NCBI GenBank assembly: GCA_003669055.1
Contig: RAYB01000012.1
Location: forward strand, 62,001 to 126,000
Direction: 5' to 3'
Origin: a bacterium 1XD21-70
GTDB lineage: Bacteria > Bacillota > Clostridia > Lachnospirales > Lachnospiraceae
DNA length: 64,000 nt
A program made the translations under genes and the position numbers. The stretch's first letter is position 1. The number at the start of each line of letters is the position of its first letter. This document shows, in pieces, positions 1 to 7,348 of this stretch. The notes below the pieces were generated by a model. It was not told the DNA's origin. It saw nothing but the letters and a program-made list of their open reading frames with translations, and made no database searches.

Positions 1-2
1 TC

Positions 3-428
3 CCCGCCCACTTTTCCTCCAATCTGGCAGTCCGAAACTATGCCCTGACTGCCCTGGATATCCGGGAAAACAGGCATTTGAATTCCAAGATCCCGCCGAC
101 TCCGCTGGCGGCCTTCCAAAACGACCCCTTCTTACTGTTAAAATCGGGAAATGACACCCGTACCCGGGCTGACAAGATCTGCCACCATGCCCGGTTTGCC
201 CCCCATGTCCGGTTTGAACTGGAACAGCAGATCACAGCCTACAACCTTTCCCGGTGCGGAATCGGGATCTCCTTCTGCGGAGACACCCTGATCTGCCATG
301 TTCCGGAAGACAAAAACCTGCTTTATTACAAGTTGGATAACCGGGATGCCGTCCGGGATGTGAATTTCTATTTTAAAAAGAACCGGTATATGACCAAGAT
401 TATCACAGAATTTCTTGATCTTGTCTAA
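3..428 (+). CDS. LysR-type regulator, C-terminal part (partial)
   Basis: The reading frame is open from the window edge, so the true start and the N-terminal DNA-binding domain lie outside. The visible 141 residues look like the second half of a LysR substrate-binding domain: an alternating strand/helix pattern, an SGNDTRTRADKIC segment, then a GIGISFCGD segment typical of the effector-cleft region, and a short basic end. By family knowledge it would be a cytoplasmic transcription regulator that responds to a small ligand. The effector and targets cannot be told from this fragment. It ends at a strong hairpin and converges on nanE. Confidence 0.7.
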   Translation, partial: PAHFSSNLAVRNYALTALDIRENRHLNSKIPPTPLAAFQNDPFLLLKSGNDTRTRADKICHHARFAPHVRFELEQQITAYNLSRCGIGISFCGDTLICHVPEDKNLLYYKLDNRDAVRDVNFYFKKNRYMTKIITEFLDLV

Positions 429-475
429 ACAAAAGCACCGGCCGGCAGACTAAACTGCCGGCCGGTGCTTTTGTT
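428..475. terminator. Bidirectional Rho-independent terminator
   Basis: A perfect 21-bp inverted repeat (428-448 with 455-475) has a 6-base loop. It is GC-rich in the centre and flanked by A-rich and T-rich ends, so it can terminate both the LysR-type gene and the convergent nanE operon. Confidence 0.9.
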
Positions 476-501
476 TCCCGGTCCGTCTGGCACATCCGCA
501 A

Positions 502-1260
502 TCAGGACATCCCTCCGTCCGTATTACATCTGTCCCCTGCCCCATATTCTTTAAGGGCTCCCACATACCTTTCCGTAATGATTTCCGGCCTGGTGATGGA
601 CGTGCCAACCACCACTGCATGGGCACCTGCCTTTAAGGCCATCACAGCCTCCTCTTCCCGGGCAATTTTCCCCTCCGCAATCACCGGGATATCGGTGATT
701 GCGCAGATCCTGCGGATCAGTTCCAGGTTGACCGTTTTTACGCACTCGCTTTCTTTGGTATATCCGGACAATGTGGTGGAAATCAGGTCAAATCCCATCG
801 GAATGACTGCTTCGGCCTCCTCGATGGTGGAAATCTCCCCCATCACCATAACATCCGGATAATCTTCCCGGATCCTGGCCAGGATCTGCCCCACCGTTTC
901 CCCACCGGGGCGCTGCCGGGGCGTGGCATCTATGGCAACAATTTCAATCCCCGTTTCCAAAATCTCCCTGGCGCTCTCATAGGTTGGTGTTATGTAAACT
1001 TCATAATCATCCCGGAATTGTTTATTAATGCCGATGATCGGAAGAGAGACCCTCTCCTTGATCTTTGTAATATTATCCACACCTGTAGCCCGGATTCCTG
1101 CTGCTCCGCCCTGGCAGGCAGCTGCCGCGAAGGCAGCCATGATCTCTGCCCCATACATAGGCCAGCCTACCCTTGCCTGGCAGGATACGATCAGCTTTCC
1201 TTTCAGCTGCCGCAGCACCTCTTCCTTCCTCCGGCTGTTGTTTGTTGCTGCCTGGTTCAT
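502..1260 (-). CDS. nanE: N-acetylmannosamine-6-phosphate 2-epimerase
   Basis: Cytoplasmic TIM-barrel enzyme that converts ManNAc-6-P to GlcNAc-6-P in sialic acid and amino-sugar catabolism. The 252-residue protein shows the family landmarks: LIVSCQARVGWPMYG near the start, GAAGIRATGV, PIIGINK, VYITPT, IDATPRQRP, and VIAEGKI followed by VVVGTSITRP. The start at 1260 is chosen because its ATG overlaps the stop of the upstream PTS gene (TGATG), which implies translational coupling; a longer upstream frame would lie inside that gene. It is the last gene of the rpiR-EIIB-EIICD-nanE strand. Confidence 0.93.
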   Translation of the reverse strand: MNQAATNNSRRKEEVLRQLKGKLIVSCQARVGWPMYGAEIMAAFAAAACQGGAAGIRATGVDNITKIKERVSLPIIGINKQFRDDYEVYITPTYESAREILETGIEIVAIDATPRQRPGGETVGQILARIREDYPDVMVMGEISTIEEAEAVIPMGFDLISTTLSGYTKESECVKTVNLELIRRICAITDIPVIAEGKIAREEEAVMALKAGAHAVVVGTSITRPEIITERYVGALKEYGAGDRCNTDGGMS

Positions 1261-2855
1261 CAAAAGAGCCCCACCGCCTTTCCTGCGATACCCAACACAA
1301 AGCTTACGATCATGCAAGTATACATTCCTTTTTTCTGTTTCACAAGAATCCAGTAATAGGACAGCACCAATAGCAAGGGCAGGATGCTTGGCATCAGGGA
1401 ATTGATGATATCCTGAAGAATGATCTCCTTTTCCCCAATCATCCATACACAGGCGACATCCAGCTTCACGAAGCCCACAATCATGGCTCCCACTGCCATC
1501 ATGCCCACAATCGTGGCGCCTTCCACAAAGCGTTCGATCAGGTCACTGCTCTTCATCTTCACCACCAGGTTTGTCCCCAGCCCATAGCCATGCTTGATGA
1601 ACAGCCACCGGGAACAGACATTGAGCGCCACATTGGGGATCAGGAACAAGAACGGCCCTGCCGGGTTCCCCTCCAGCGCAAGCGCCGCGCCGAGTGCGGC
1701 AAAAACAGTCATAAACGTAGCTTTGAACACCGAATCCCCGATGCTGGACAAAGGCCCCATCAGCGCAGCCTTTGTGGAAGAAATGGCTTCCGGGGAAATG
1801 GGCTTTCCTGCTGCCCTCTGCTCTTCCAATGCCAGGGATACGCCCAGCACTGCATTGCCTGTATAGGGATGGCAGTTGAAGAATTCATTGTGCCGCAGGA
1901 TCGCTTCCTGGAAATCCTCCTGTTTGGGATACAACGCCCGCAAGGCCGGAATCATGGCATAGCAAAAACCCAGGGAGCAGTACCGCTCATAATTGATCGT
2001 TGTCATGGAGAAGAAGGAGCGCCGGAATACCTTTTTTAACACTTTGTTATCTAAAATCCTCTCGGAAGGAGCCTCTTCCTCCTCTTCCTCCAGATCAAAG
2101 CCACTGTCAAACCCGTCCTCTCCCTGCTGCCGCTTTTCCATGGTATGCATGGCAAACACAACTGCCACTGCAATAATCGCGGCCGCCAGCACATTCAGCC
2201 CCAGATACACGGAGCACACGAAGCCAAGGGCAAAAAACGGCCAGTATTTCTTGAAGTTCATCATTTTTAACAGCATGGCCATTCCCACCGCCGGAAGGAT
2301 GCCGGATGCCACTTTCAGCCCGTCGGTCAGCACCACCGGCATAGAAGCAACCACCTGGTTGACAAACTCACTCCCAAACCGGATGGCCAGGAATGTCGGG
2401 ATAAAAAATACCAGGAAAAACACGGCCAGGCCGCACATCTGCATCCTTTCCACCATCTTGTAATCCCCGGAACGCACATATTTGTCCGCACCATGGATCA
2501 GGATAATGTTCAGGTTCCACGCAAACATGATCAGCAGCTGGGCCAGCAGCCCGATCGGCAGTGCCAGGGCAATGCCGACTTCTGCGTTCCCTCCGTTTAG
2601 GACGGCAAATACCGTAGAGAGGATTCCCGCGATCTGGGCGTTCGGCGGCACGCTCCCGCCTACCGGGATAACCCCCATATACATCAGTTCCACGCTTCCC
2701 CCCACTAAAAGCCCGGTCTGGATATCCCCCAGCACCAGTCCGATTAGAGGTCCTGCAAAGATCGGCCGGGATATCATCCAATAGCCATAGCCGTAGTTTT
2801 CCAAAATCAGGATCGCAATAAATGCACTTAATATCAGCACCTGTACCATACTCAT
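1260..2855 (-). CDS. Mannose-family PTS permease, fused EIIC-EIID
   Basis: Membrane part of a mannose/fructose/sorbose-type sugar phosphotransferase system. Residues about 1-245 form a hydrophobic EIIC domain (GLVLGDIQTGLLVGGSVELMYMG region). A strongly acidic linker (DLEEEEEEAPSE, about 255-268) joins it to an EIID domain with the usual RRSFFSMTTINYER entry, HNEFFNCHPYTGNAVLG and AALMGPLSSIGDSVF motifs. EIIC and EIID are normally separate proteins, so the fusion is a notable variant. AAGGAGGG sits 7 bp upstream of the ATG. With nanE and murQ nearby, the substrate is probably an N-acetylated amino sugar such as ManNAc or MurNAc, but this is inference. Confidence 0.9.
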   Translation of the reverse strand: MSMVQVLILSAFIAILILENYGYGYWMISRPIFAGPLIGLVLGDIQTGLLVGGSVELMYMGVIPVGGSVPPNAQIAGILSTVFAVLNGGNAEVGIALALPIGLLAQLLIMFAWNLNIILIHGADKYVRSGDYKMVERMQMCGLAVFFLVFFIPTFLAIRFGSEFVNQVVASMPVVLTDGLKVASGILPAVGMAMLLKMMNFKKYWPFFALGFVCSVYLGLNVLAAAIIAVAVVFAMHTMEKRQQGEDGFDSGFDLEEEEEEAPSERILDNKVLKKVFRRSFFSMTTINYERYCSLGFCYAMIPALRALYPKQEDFQEAILRHNEFFNCHPYTGNAVLGVSLALEEQRAAGKPISPEAISSTKAALMGPLSSIGDSVFKATFMTVFAALGAALALEGNPAGPFLFLIPNVALNVCSRWLFIKHGYGLGTNLVVKMKSSDLIERFVEGATIVGMMAVGAMIVGFVKLDVACVWMIGEKEIILQDIINSLMPSILPLLLVLSYYWILVKQKKGMYTCMIVSFVLGIAGKAVGLF

Positions 2856-2883
2856 TAAAATACCCTCCTTGGTAAAAAACTCG

Positions 2884-3348
2884 TCACATCAGCTTCATCA
2901 GGTCTTCTTTAGAATCCGTGGGGGTCGTCCGGTTCTCCAGCTTTACCCCTAATTCACTCAGCCTTTGGAAAATTTCTTCCATTTCCGGATCCACATACAC
3001 GGTTTTGGAAATCTGCCTCCGGCCTTCCTTAAAGTAAAGCCCGCCCACATTGATTTCCTTTAATTCAATCCCCTTCCTGCAAAGGGAAAGCAGGGCGGAA
3101 GGATGTTTTACTACCACGAAAATTTTCCGTTTCTCATACTTTTTCAGAAGTTCTGCCCCCTTTTCCTCATTGCAGACCATGCACTTCACACCCGCAGGGC
3201 ATGCCATCTGGAGCAGGGATACCTGGAATTTGTCTTCTGCCACTTCATTGTCAATTACCATGATTGCCTCACTCTTATAAGCAACACTCCAGGCGTAAGC
3301 CACCTGGCCATGGATCAGGCGCTCATCAATTCTTGCTATGGTAATCAT
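2884..3348 (-). CDS. Mannose-family PTS component EIIB
   Basis: Cytoplasmic phosphocarrier of 154 residues. The N-terminal IARIDERLIHGQV motif contains the phosphorylated histidine (His13) of mannose-class EIIB proteins. The start at 3348 is preferred over an upstream ATG in the same frame because GGAGGG lies just before it and it gives the normal family length. The gene is followed 28 bp later by the EIIC-EIID fusion. Its EIIA partner is encoded 2.2 kb away on the other strand (5535-5945), so the complex is split between two divergent transcription units. Confidence 0.92.
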   Translation of the reverse strand: MITIARIDERLIHGQVAYAWSVAYKSEAIMVIDNEVAEDKFQVSLLQMACPAGVKCMVCNEEKGAELLKKYEKRKIFVVVKHPSALLSLCRKGIELKEINVGGLYFKEGRRQISKTVYVDPEMEEIFQRLSELGVKLENRTTPTDSKEDLMKLM

Positions 3349-3485
3349 AATTTGTAACCCTCCTTTCTCATTTCCGAACTGCCAGAATGAAAAGTGATCT
3401 TGTTTCCAAACTATCCGAGCGGAAAGTAGTCCTGCCTCCAAACTACCAGAGCAGAAAGTAAATGTCAATATTAATGCTTAATTGC

Positions 3486-3498
3486 GAAATTTTATTTC
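3486..3498. promoter_or_regulatory. Putative RpiR-type operator, copy 1
   Basis: GAAATTTTATTTC is an inverted repeat (GAAAT, 3-base spacer, ATTTC) just behind the regulator gene and upstream of EIIB. An almost identical element (12 of 13 bases, opposite strand) lies upstream of murQ at 4464-4476. This suggests that one regulator controls both halves of the locus. Confidence 0.45.
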
Positions 3499-3501
3499 AA
3501 A

Positions 3502-4350
3502 TTATGAAACATTATTGGATGAAATCCGGGTTTGCTGAATCTTCTGGATGTTTTCATCATAATTTAGAGAACAATACAGGGCATACAGAAGGTCAATAAT
3601 ATAGAGTTGAGCCGTTCTCGAAGCCATAGCCCCGCTCCTGAAAACCGTCTCCTTCGCAGTCACAAACAGGTTGTAATCTGCAATCCGGTTCAGGGAATTT
3701 TCCCCGCTGGAGGTCACCGCCACCACGGGTGTCCCGTTCTTTTGCAGAATCCCCGCAATCTGTATCATCTCTTTGGTTTCCCCGGAGTAGGAAACGATAA
3801 TCCCCACATGGGAGGCATCGGAATTCACGGCCTGGACATACTGCCGGTCGTAAAGCTGGTAGGTAATTACATTTTTCCCGATGCGCATGAATTTAAACTG
3901 CCCGTCCATAGCCACCATATTGGAGGCACCCGCCCCGTAAAAATCAATAATAGCTGCCTTCTCCATCAGGCGCACCACATCCATGAGCACCTTTTCATTG
4001 ACCAGCACCCGGGTTTCCTCAATGGTCTTTACCGCAATGTTGGTAATCTTTTCTATGATGGCACGGGGGCTGTCATCCTTCTCAATAGTAGTGGTATCCA
4101 AAAGGTTCAGCTTCATATCCTGGAAATATTTGGTCTCCTCTGCCAGCAGTACCTTAAACCTGGCAAACCCTTTGATATCGATCTTCTTGCAGAGCCGCAC
4201 GATTGTAGCCGGGGAGGTGAAGGATTCCCTGGCCAGGTCATATACGGTATACTCCATTACCTTTTTGGGATATTTTAAGATGTATTCCCTTACCTGGTTC
4301 TCTGCCACCGACAGGTTCCGATTGTCCCGCAGTTTAATTAAAACACTCAT
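3502..4350 (-). CDS. RpiR/MurR-family transcription regulator
   Basis: 282 residues. The N-terminal helix-turn-helix (about 1-80, with YTVYDLARESFTSPATIVRLCKKIDIKGFARFK) is typical of RpiR proteins. Residues about 120-260 form a SIS sugar-phosphate isomerase fold (IDFYGAGASNMVAMD, GIIVSYSGETKEMI, VAVTSSGENSL). Such proteins bind phosphosugars and usually repress amino-sugar catabolic genes. Placed between EIIB and murQ, it most likely senses MurNAc-6-P, ManNAc-6-P or GlcNAc-6-P and controls both divergent units. The ATG at 4350 follows a GGAGGAAAC sequence. Confidence 0.9.
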   Translation of the reverse strand: MSVLIKLRDNRNLSVAENQVREYILKYPKKVMEYTVYDLARESFTSPATIVRLCKKIDIKGFARFKVLLAEETKYFQDMKLNLLDTTTIEKDDSPRAIIEKITNIAVKTIEETRVLVNEKVLMDVVRLMEKAAIIDFYGAGASNMVAMDGQFKFMRIGKNVITYQLYDRQYVQAVNSDASHVGIIVSYSGETKEMIQIAGILQKNGTPVVAVTSSGENSLNRIADYNLFVTAKETVFRSGAMASRTAQLYIIDLLYALYCSLNYDENIQKIQQTRISSNNVS

Positions 4351-4463
4351 GTCTGTTTCCTCCTTTGCTCTGCACCGGGCTTCTGAATATTTCTGAATGT
4401 CACAGATAATATTTGTTTTGCCCTGATCCTCCTTTTTAGTATGCCTTAATTCTTTCAGGATGT

Positions 4464-4495
4464 AAAATAAAATTTCAATTTATTTATAAATATTT
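4464..4495. promoter_or_regulatory. AT-rich control region upstream of murQ
   Basis: It holds AAAATAAAATTTC (reverse complement GAAATTTTATTTT, matching the element at 3486-3498), followed by the palindromes ATTTATAAAT (4482-4491) and AAATATTT (4488-4495). It lies between the divergent rpiR and murQ genes and is the likely operator of both. I see no textbook -35/-10 pair with ideal spacing. Confidence 0.4.
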
Positions 4496-4558
4496 GATTT
4501 TTTATTTCAGGCATGTATAATGGAAGATGGGAACGGAAGGCAAAAGAAAGGAGCGCCT

Positions 4559-5491
4559 ATGAATGCAGATCATTTAAGAAAACTGGAAACGGAATTGCCC
4601 AATCCTGATACCCGTGGGATTGACGGCATGGATACCCTGGAAATACTCGCCGCCATCAACAGGGAGGATGGGAAAATCGCGGCAGTGATACAAAATTGTC
4701 TGCCTGCCCTGGCAGAAATGGTTGACCACATTTATTCCTGCCTGGAAAACGGAGGCCGCCTTTTCTACATCGGAGCCGGAACCTCCGGCCGCTTAGGGGT
4801 ATTGGATGCCTCGGAGTGCCCGCCCACTTACGGCGTCTCCCCGGACCTGGTCCAGGGAATCATTGCCGGTGGGGACAGTGCACTAAAAAAGTCCAGCGAG
4901 CAGGCAGAAGACAGCCCGGAAAACGGAAAAAATGACCTGATCCTCCACAACCTCACCGGACGGGATGCCGTCATCGGGCTGGCCGCGAGCGGACGTACCC
5001 CCTATGTGATCGGCGCGCTGGACTATGCCCGGTCTGTCGGCGCCTACACGGGAGCCATCTCCTGTGTATCCCATGCCAAGCTGTCCGGGCACGCCCAGAC
5101 CGCCATAGAAGCCGTGACCGGCCCGGAAGCTATCACCGGCTCCACCAGGATGAAAGCCGGCACGGCACAGAAAATGATCCTCAATATGGTTTCCACCTCG
5201 GTTATGGTAAAAATGGGGAAGGTCTACCGCAACCTGATGGTAGATGTCCAGCCAACCAATGAAAAACTGGCTGTCCGCGCCTCCTCCATCCTCCAGGAAT
5301 GCTTAGGATGCAGCAGCGAGCGAGCCAAAGACCTTCTAAGCGCATCCAAAAACCAGGTGAAGCTGGCTATCTTGATGGGCCTAACGGATCTTCCTGCCGA
5401 ACCTGCACAGACATATCTGGAAAAAGCAAAGGGAAGGCTTAATAAGGCCGTTGCCCTCTGGCGGGCAGAAAATGAAGCAGCCCCCCTATAA
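4559..5491 (+). CDS. murQ: N-acetylmuramic acid 6-phosphate etherase
   Basis: Cytoplasmic lyase that cleaves the lactyl ether of MurNAc-6-P, giving GlcNAc-6-P and D-lactate in cell-wall sugar recycling. The 310-residue SIS-fold protein carries IGAGTSGRLGVLDASECPPTYG, the GLAASGRTPYV segment and the TGSTRMKAGTAQKMILNM block, all diagnostic for MurQ. The start at 4559 follows AAAGGAG; a longer frame adds 13 unsupported residues. The PTS EIIA gene follows after 43 bp, so etherase and transporter component are probably co-transcribed. The product GlcNAc-6-P is also the NanE product, so the two divergent arms converge on one metabolite. Confidence 0.95.
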   Translation: MNADHLRKLETELPNPDTRGIDGMDTLEILAAINREDGKIAAVIQNCLPALAEMVDHIYSCLENGGRLFYIGAGTSGRLGVLDASECPPTYGVSPDLVQGIIAGGDSALKKSSEQAEDSPENGKNDLILHNLTGRDAVIGLAASGRTPYVIGALDYARSVGAYTGAISCVSHAKLSGHAQTAIEAVTGPEAITGSTRMKAGTAQKMILNMVSTSVMVKMGKVYRNLMVDVQPTNEKLAVRASSILQECLGCSSERAKDLLSASKNQVKLAILMGLTDLPAEPAQTYLEKAKGRLNKAVALWRAENEAAPL

Positions 5492-5534
5492 TATTTATAG
5501 AAAACACTTCAGCACCCATAGAATGGAGAAAAAT

Positions 5535-5945
5535 ATGACAGGAATATTACTGGTTTCTCACGGAAATTATGCCCAGGCCATGATGGAGACTGCCCAGATG
5601 GTCTTAGGCGCTCAGGAAAAACTCCTTGCCGTAGGGCTTACTCCTTCCAAAAGCCCCGAAATGCTAAAGGAAGAGATCTGCCAGGCCATCCAGGCACTAG
5701 GAGGGGACGGCCTGCTTGTCTTCACTGACATCACCTCCGGCACTCCCTTTAACACGGTTGCCTTGCTGTCACAAGAGCATTCCTTCCGCCACTTTACAGG
5801 AATCAACCTCCCTCTTCTCATAGAGACCCTAATCAGCCGCCCCTATTCCTCCTTAGGCACACTGGCCGACACCTTAAAAGAAAAAGCCGCCTCAACCTTT
5901 GTGGATGTAGACGAACGGTTAAAAGAAAGCAGCGGCACCCTTTGA
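5535..5945 (+). CDS. Mannose-family PTS component EIIA
   Basis: 136-residue phosphocarrier. ILLVSHGNYAQAM near the start holds the phosphorylated His9 of mannose-class EIIA proteins. LLVFTDITSGTPFNTVA and the GINLPLLIE segment are also typical. The start at 5535 (GGAG 7-10 bp upstream) is preferred to longer versions in the same frame; a start four codons earlier (5523) is possible. It completes the EIIB and EIICD proteins encoded on the other strand and sits directly behind murQ. That is the main argument that the PTS imports a murein-derived or other N-acetylated sugar. Confidence 0.9.
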   Translation: MTGILLVSHGNYAQAMMETAQMVLGAQEKLLAVGLTPSKSPEMLKEEICQAIQALGGDGLLVFTDITSGTPFNTVALLSQEHSFRHFTGINLPLLIETLISRPYSSLGTLADTLKEKAASTFVDVDERLKESSGTL

Positions 5946-5979
5946 CCCTCCCCAGGATGCCCCTAAGGCAGCACCAAAA

Positions 5980-6010
5980 AAAGAGCCAGGGTTCTTCCTC
6001 CTGGCTCTTT
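5980..6010. terminator. Bidirectional terminator
   Basis: An 11-bp perfect stem (AAAGAGCCAGG, 5980-5990, with 6000-6010), a 9-base loop, an A-run before and T-rich end after. It lies between the convergent EIIA and solute-binding protein genes. Confidence 0.85.
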
Positions 6011-6016
6011 AATCCC

Positions 6017-7345
6017 TCACTCTTTCCCTTTCCTGACCGACTCCTCCTGGATCCGGTCAAGTTCCGCCATGCACTCATCCACGGTAGCCCCTTGTAAGAG
6101 TTCCCGCACAATCAGGCAAAGGTTTCCCCATTGCTCCATCTTCATACTGGCATTGGAAGCCAGCACATAGACATTCTCCTCCATCTTTTTATTCAGGGGT
6201 TCTAACGCCGGGATACAGTCCACCTCCACGTTTTTCGTTGAAGGGATTACCCGGTTGGTCTCGCAGTAAAGCTTCATCGCCTCGTCAGACAGGATAATTT
6301 CAAAAACCCTCTTGGTATCCTCCAGATGCTTCGCATCCGCACAAATGGCATAACCCGTGATCGGAACCACCGGCATTTGCCCCCGGCTGCTGGGAAAGCC
6401 GATTACCTGCATCTCAAAATCAGGTTTTCCATAGGCTGTGTCCGCATTGGCGGCTGCCCAGTAGCCCACCACGATCGGTGTCTTCTGAGCCAAAAAATCC
6501 GGCCCTTCTCCCTCTATGGCCTCATAGGTATAAGCCGCTTCGGCATCAATATACCCTTTGTCAATCATCTCCTGCAAAAACTCAAAACCAGGACGCATAT
6601 AATCGCTGTATTTGCTTTCCCCACTATTAAGCGCTTCAATTTCTGCCTGGGTATTCTCCCCGTTATACAAATCGGCAAATGCCTGGGCAAAGACAAACGT
6701 TTCCAGCCACCAGCGGTTGGCGCCAACCGGCGTCTCAATGCCGTTTTCTTTAAATACCCGGCAGCACTCCATAAATTCCTCCGGAGTATTCGGAAGATCC
6801 AGATTATATTGGTCAAACATATCCTTATTCACGAACAGGCCGTAAACCACAATCTCCTGCGGAATCGCTACCAGCTTCCCGTTTACCGTGTTCGCCGCCT
6901 TCACCACATCCCGCAGATTTTTCGTACACTCTAAGCCGGAGAGATCCAACAGTTCCCCCTCCTCGCCCAATACCTGAATACAGTCTGGGTTGAGCAGGTA
7001 AAAATCATCCATATTATTGCGCACCCGGTCCAGTGTCACATCGTCGTAAGTTTTTTCCTGATAGTTCTCCGCTGTATAGGTCCGGTATTCTACCGTCAGC
7101 CCCAGCTTCTCCTCTGCCATGATTACTGTCATGTCAAAAGCCGTCCTTGCGACATTATCCACCCCTGGCTTTGATTTTTCCATCGGCCCGAATACATTCA
7201 CTATTTTATGGTTGCCCTCATCATCAGCTATCAGGTTCTGCGGCAAATCATGTTTTGCGGAACAGGCAGCCACAGCCGATATGGCAGATCCTACCAAGCA
7301 AACCGCCAATACCCTTCGGATTCCCCTTTTTATGACCTTCTCCAT
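6017..7345 (-). CDS. Lipoprotein solute-binding protein (ABC sugar-binding type)
   Basis: 442 residues. The N-terminus has basic residues, a hydrophobic stretch and a lipobox-like SAVAAC (Cys28), so it is probably a lipid-anchored extracytoplasmic protein. The body has the layout of family 1 extracellular solute-binding proteins (for example TPIVVGYWAAANAD and VPITGYAICADAKHLEDTKRVFEIIL). No permease or ATPase gene is next to it. It follows a sensor kinase gene by 3 bp (GGAG before the ATG), so it may serve as a ligand-sensing partner of that kinase rather than as a transporter part. That role is inference. Confidence 0.85.
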   Translation of the reverse strand: MEKVIKRGIRRVLAVCLVGSAISAVAACSAKHDLPQNLIADDEGNHKIVNVFGPMEKSKPGVDNVARTAFDMTVIMAEEKLGLTVEYRTYTAENYQEKTYDDVTLDRVRNNMDDFYLLNPDCIQVLGEEGELLDLSGLECTKNLRDVVKAANTVNGKLVAIPQEIVVYGLFVNKDMFDQYNLDLPNTPEEFMECCRVFKENGIETPVGANRWWLETFVFAQAFADLYNGENTQAEIEALNSGESKYSDYMRPGFEFLQEMIDKGYIDAEAAYTYEAIEGEGPDFLAQKTPIVVGYWAAANADTAYGKPDFEMQVIGFPSSRGQMPVVPITGYAICADAKHLEDTKRVFEIILSDEAMKLYCETNRVIPSTKNVEVDCIPALEPLNKKMEENVYVLASNASMKMEQWGNLCLIVRELLQGATVDECMAELDRIQEESVRKGKE

Positions 7346-7348
7346 TTC

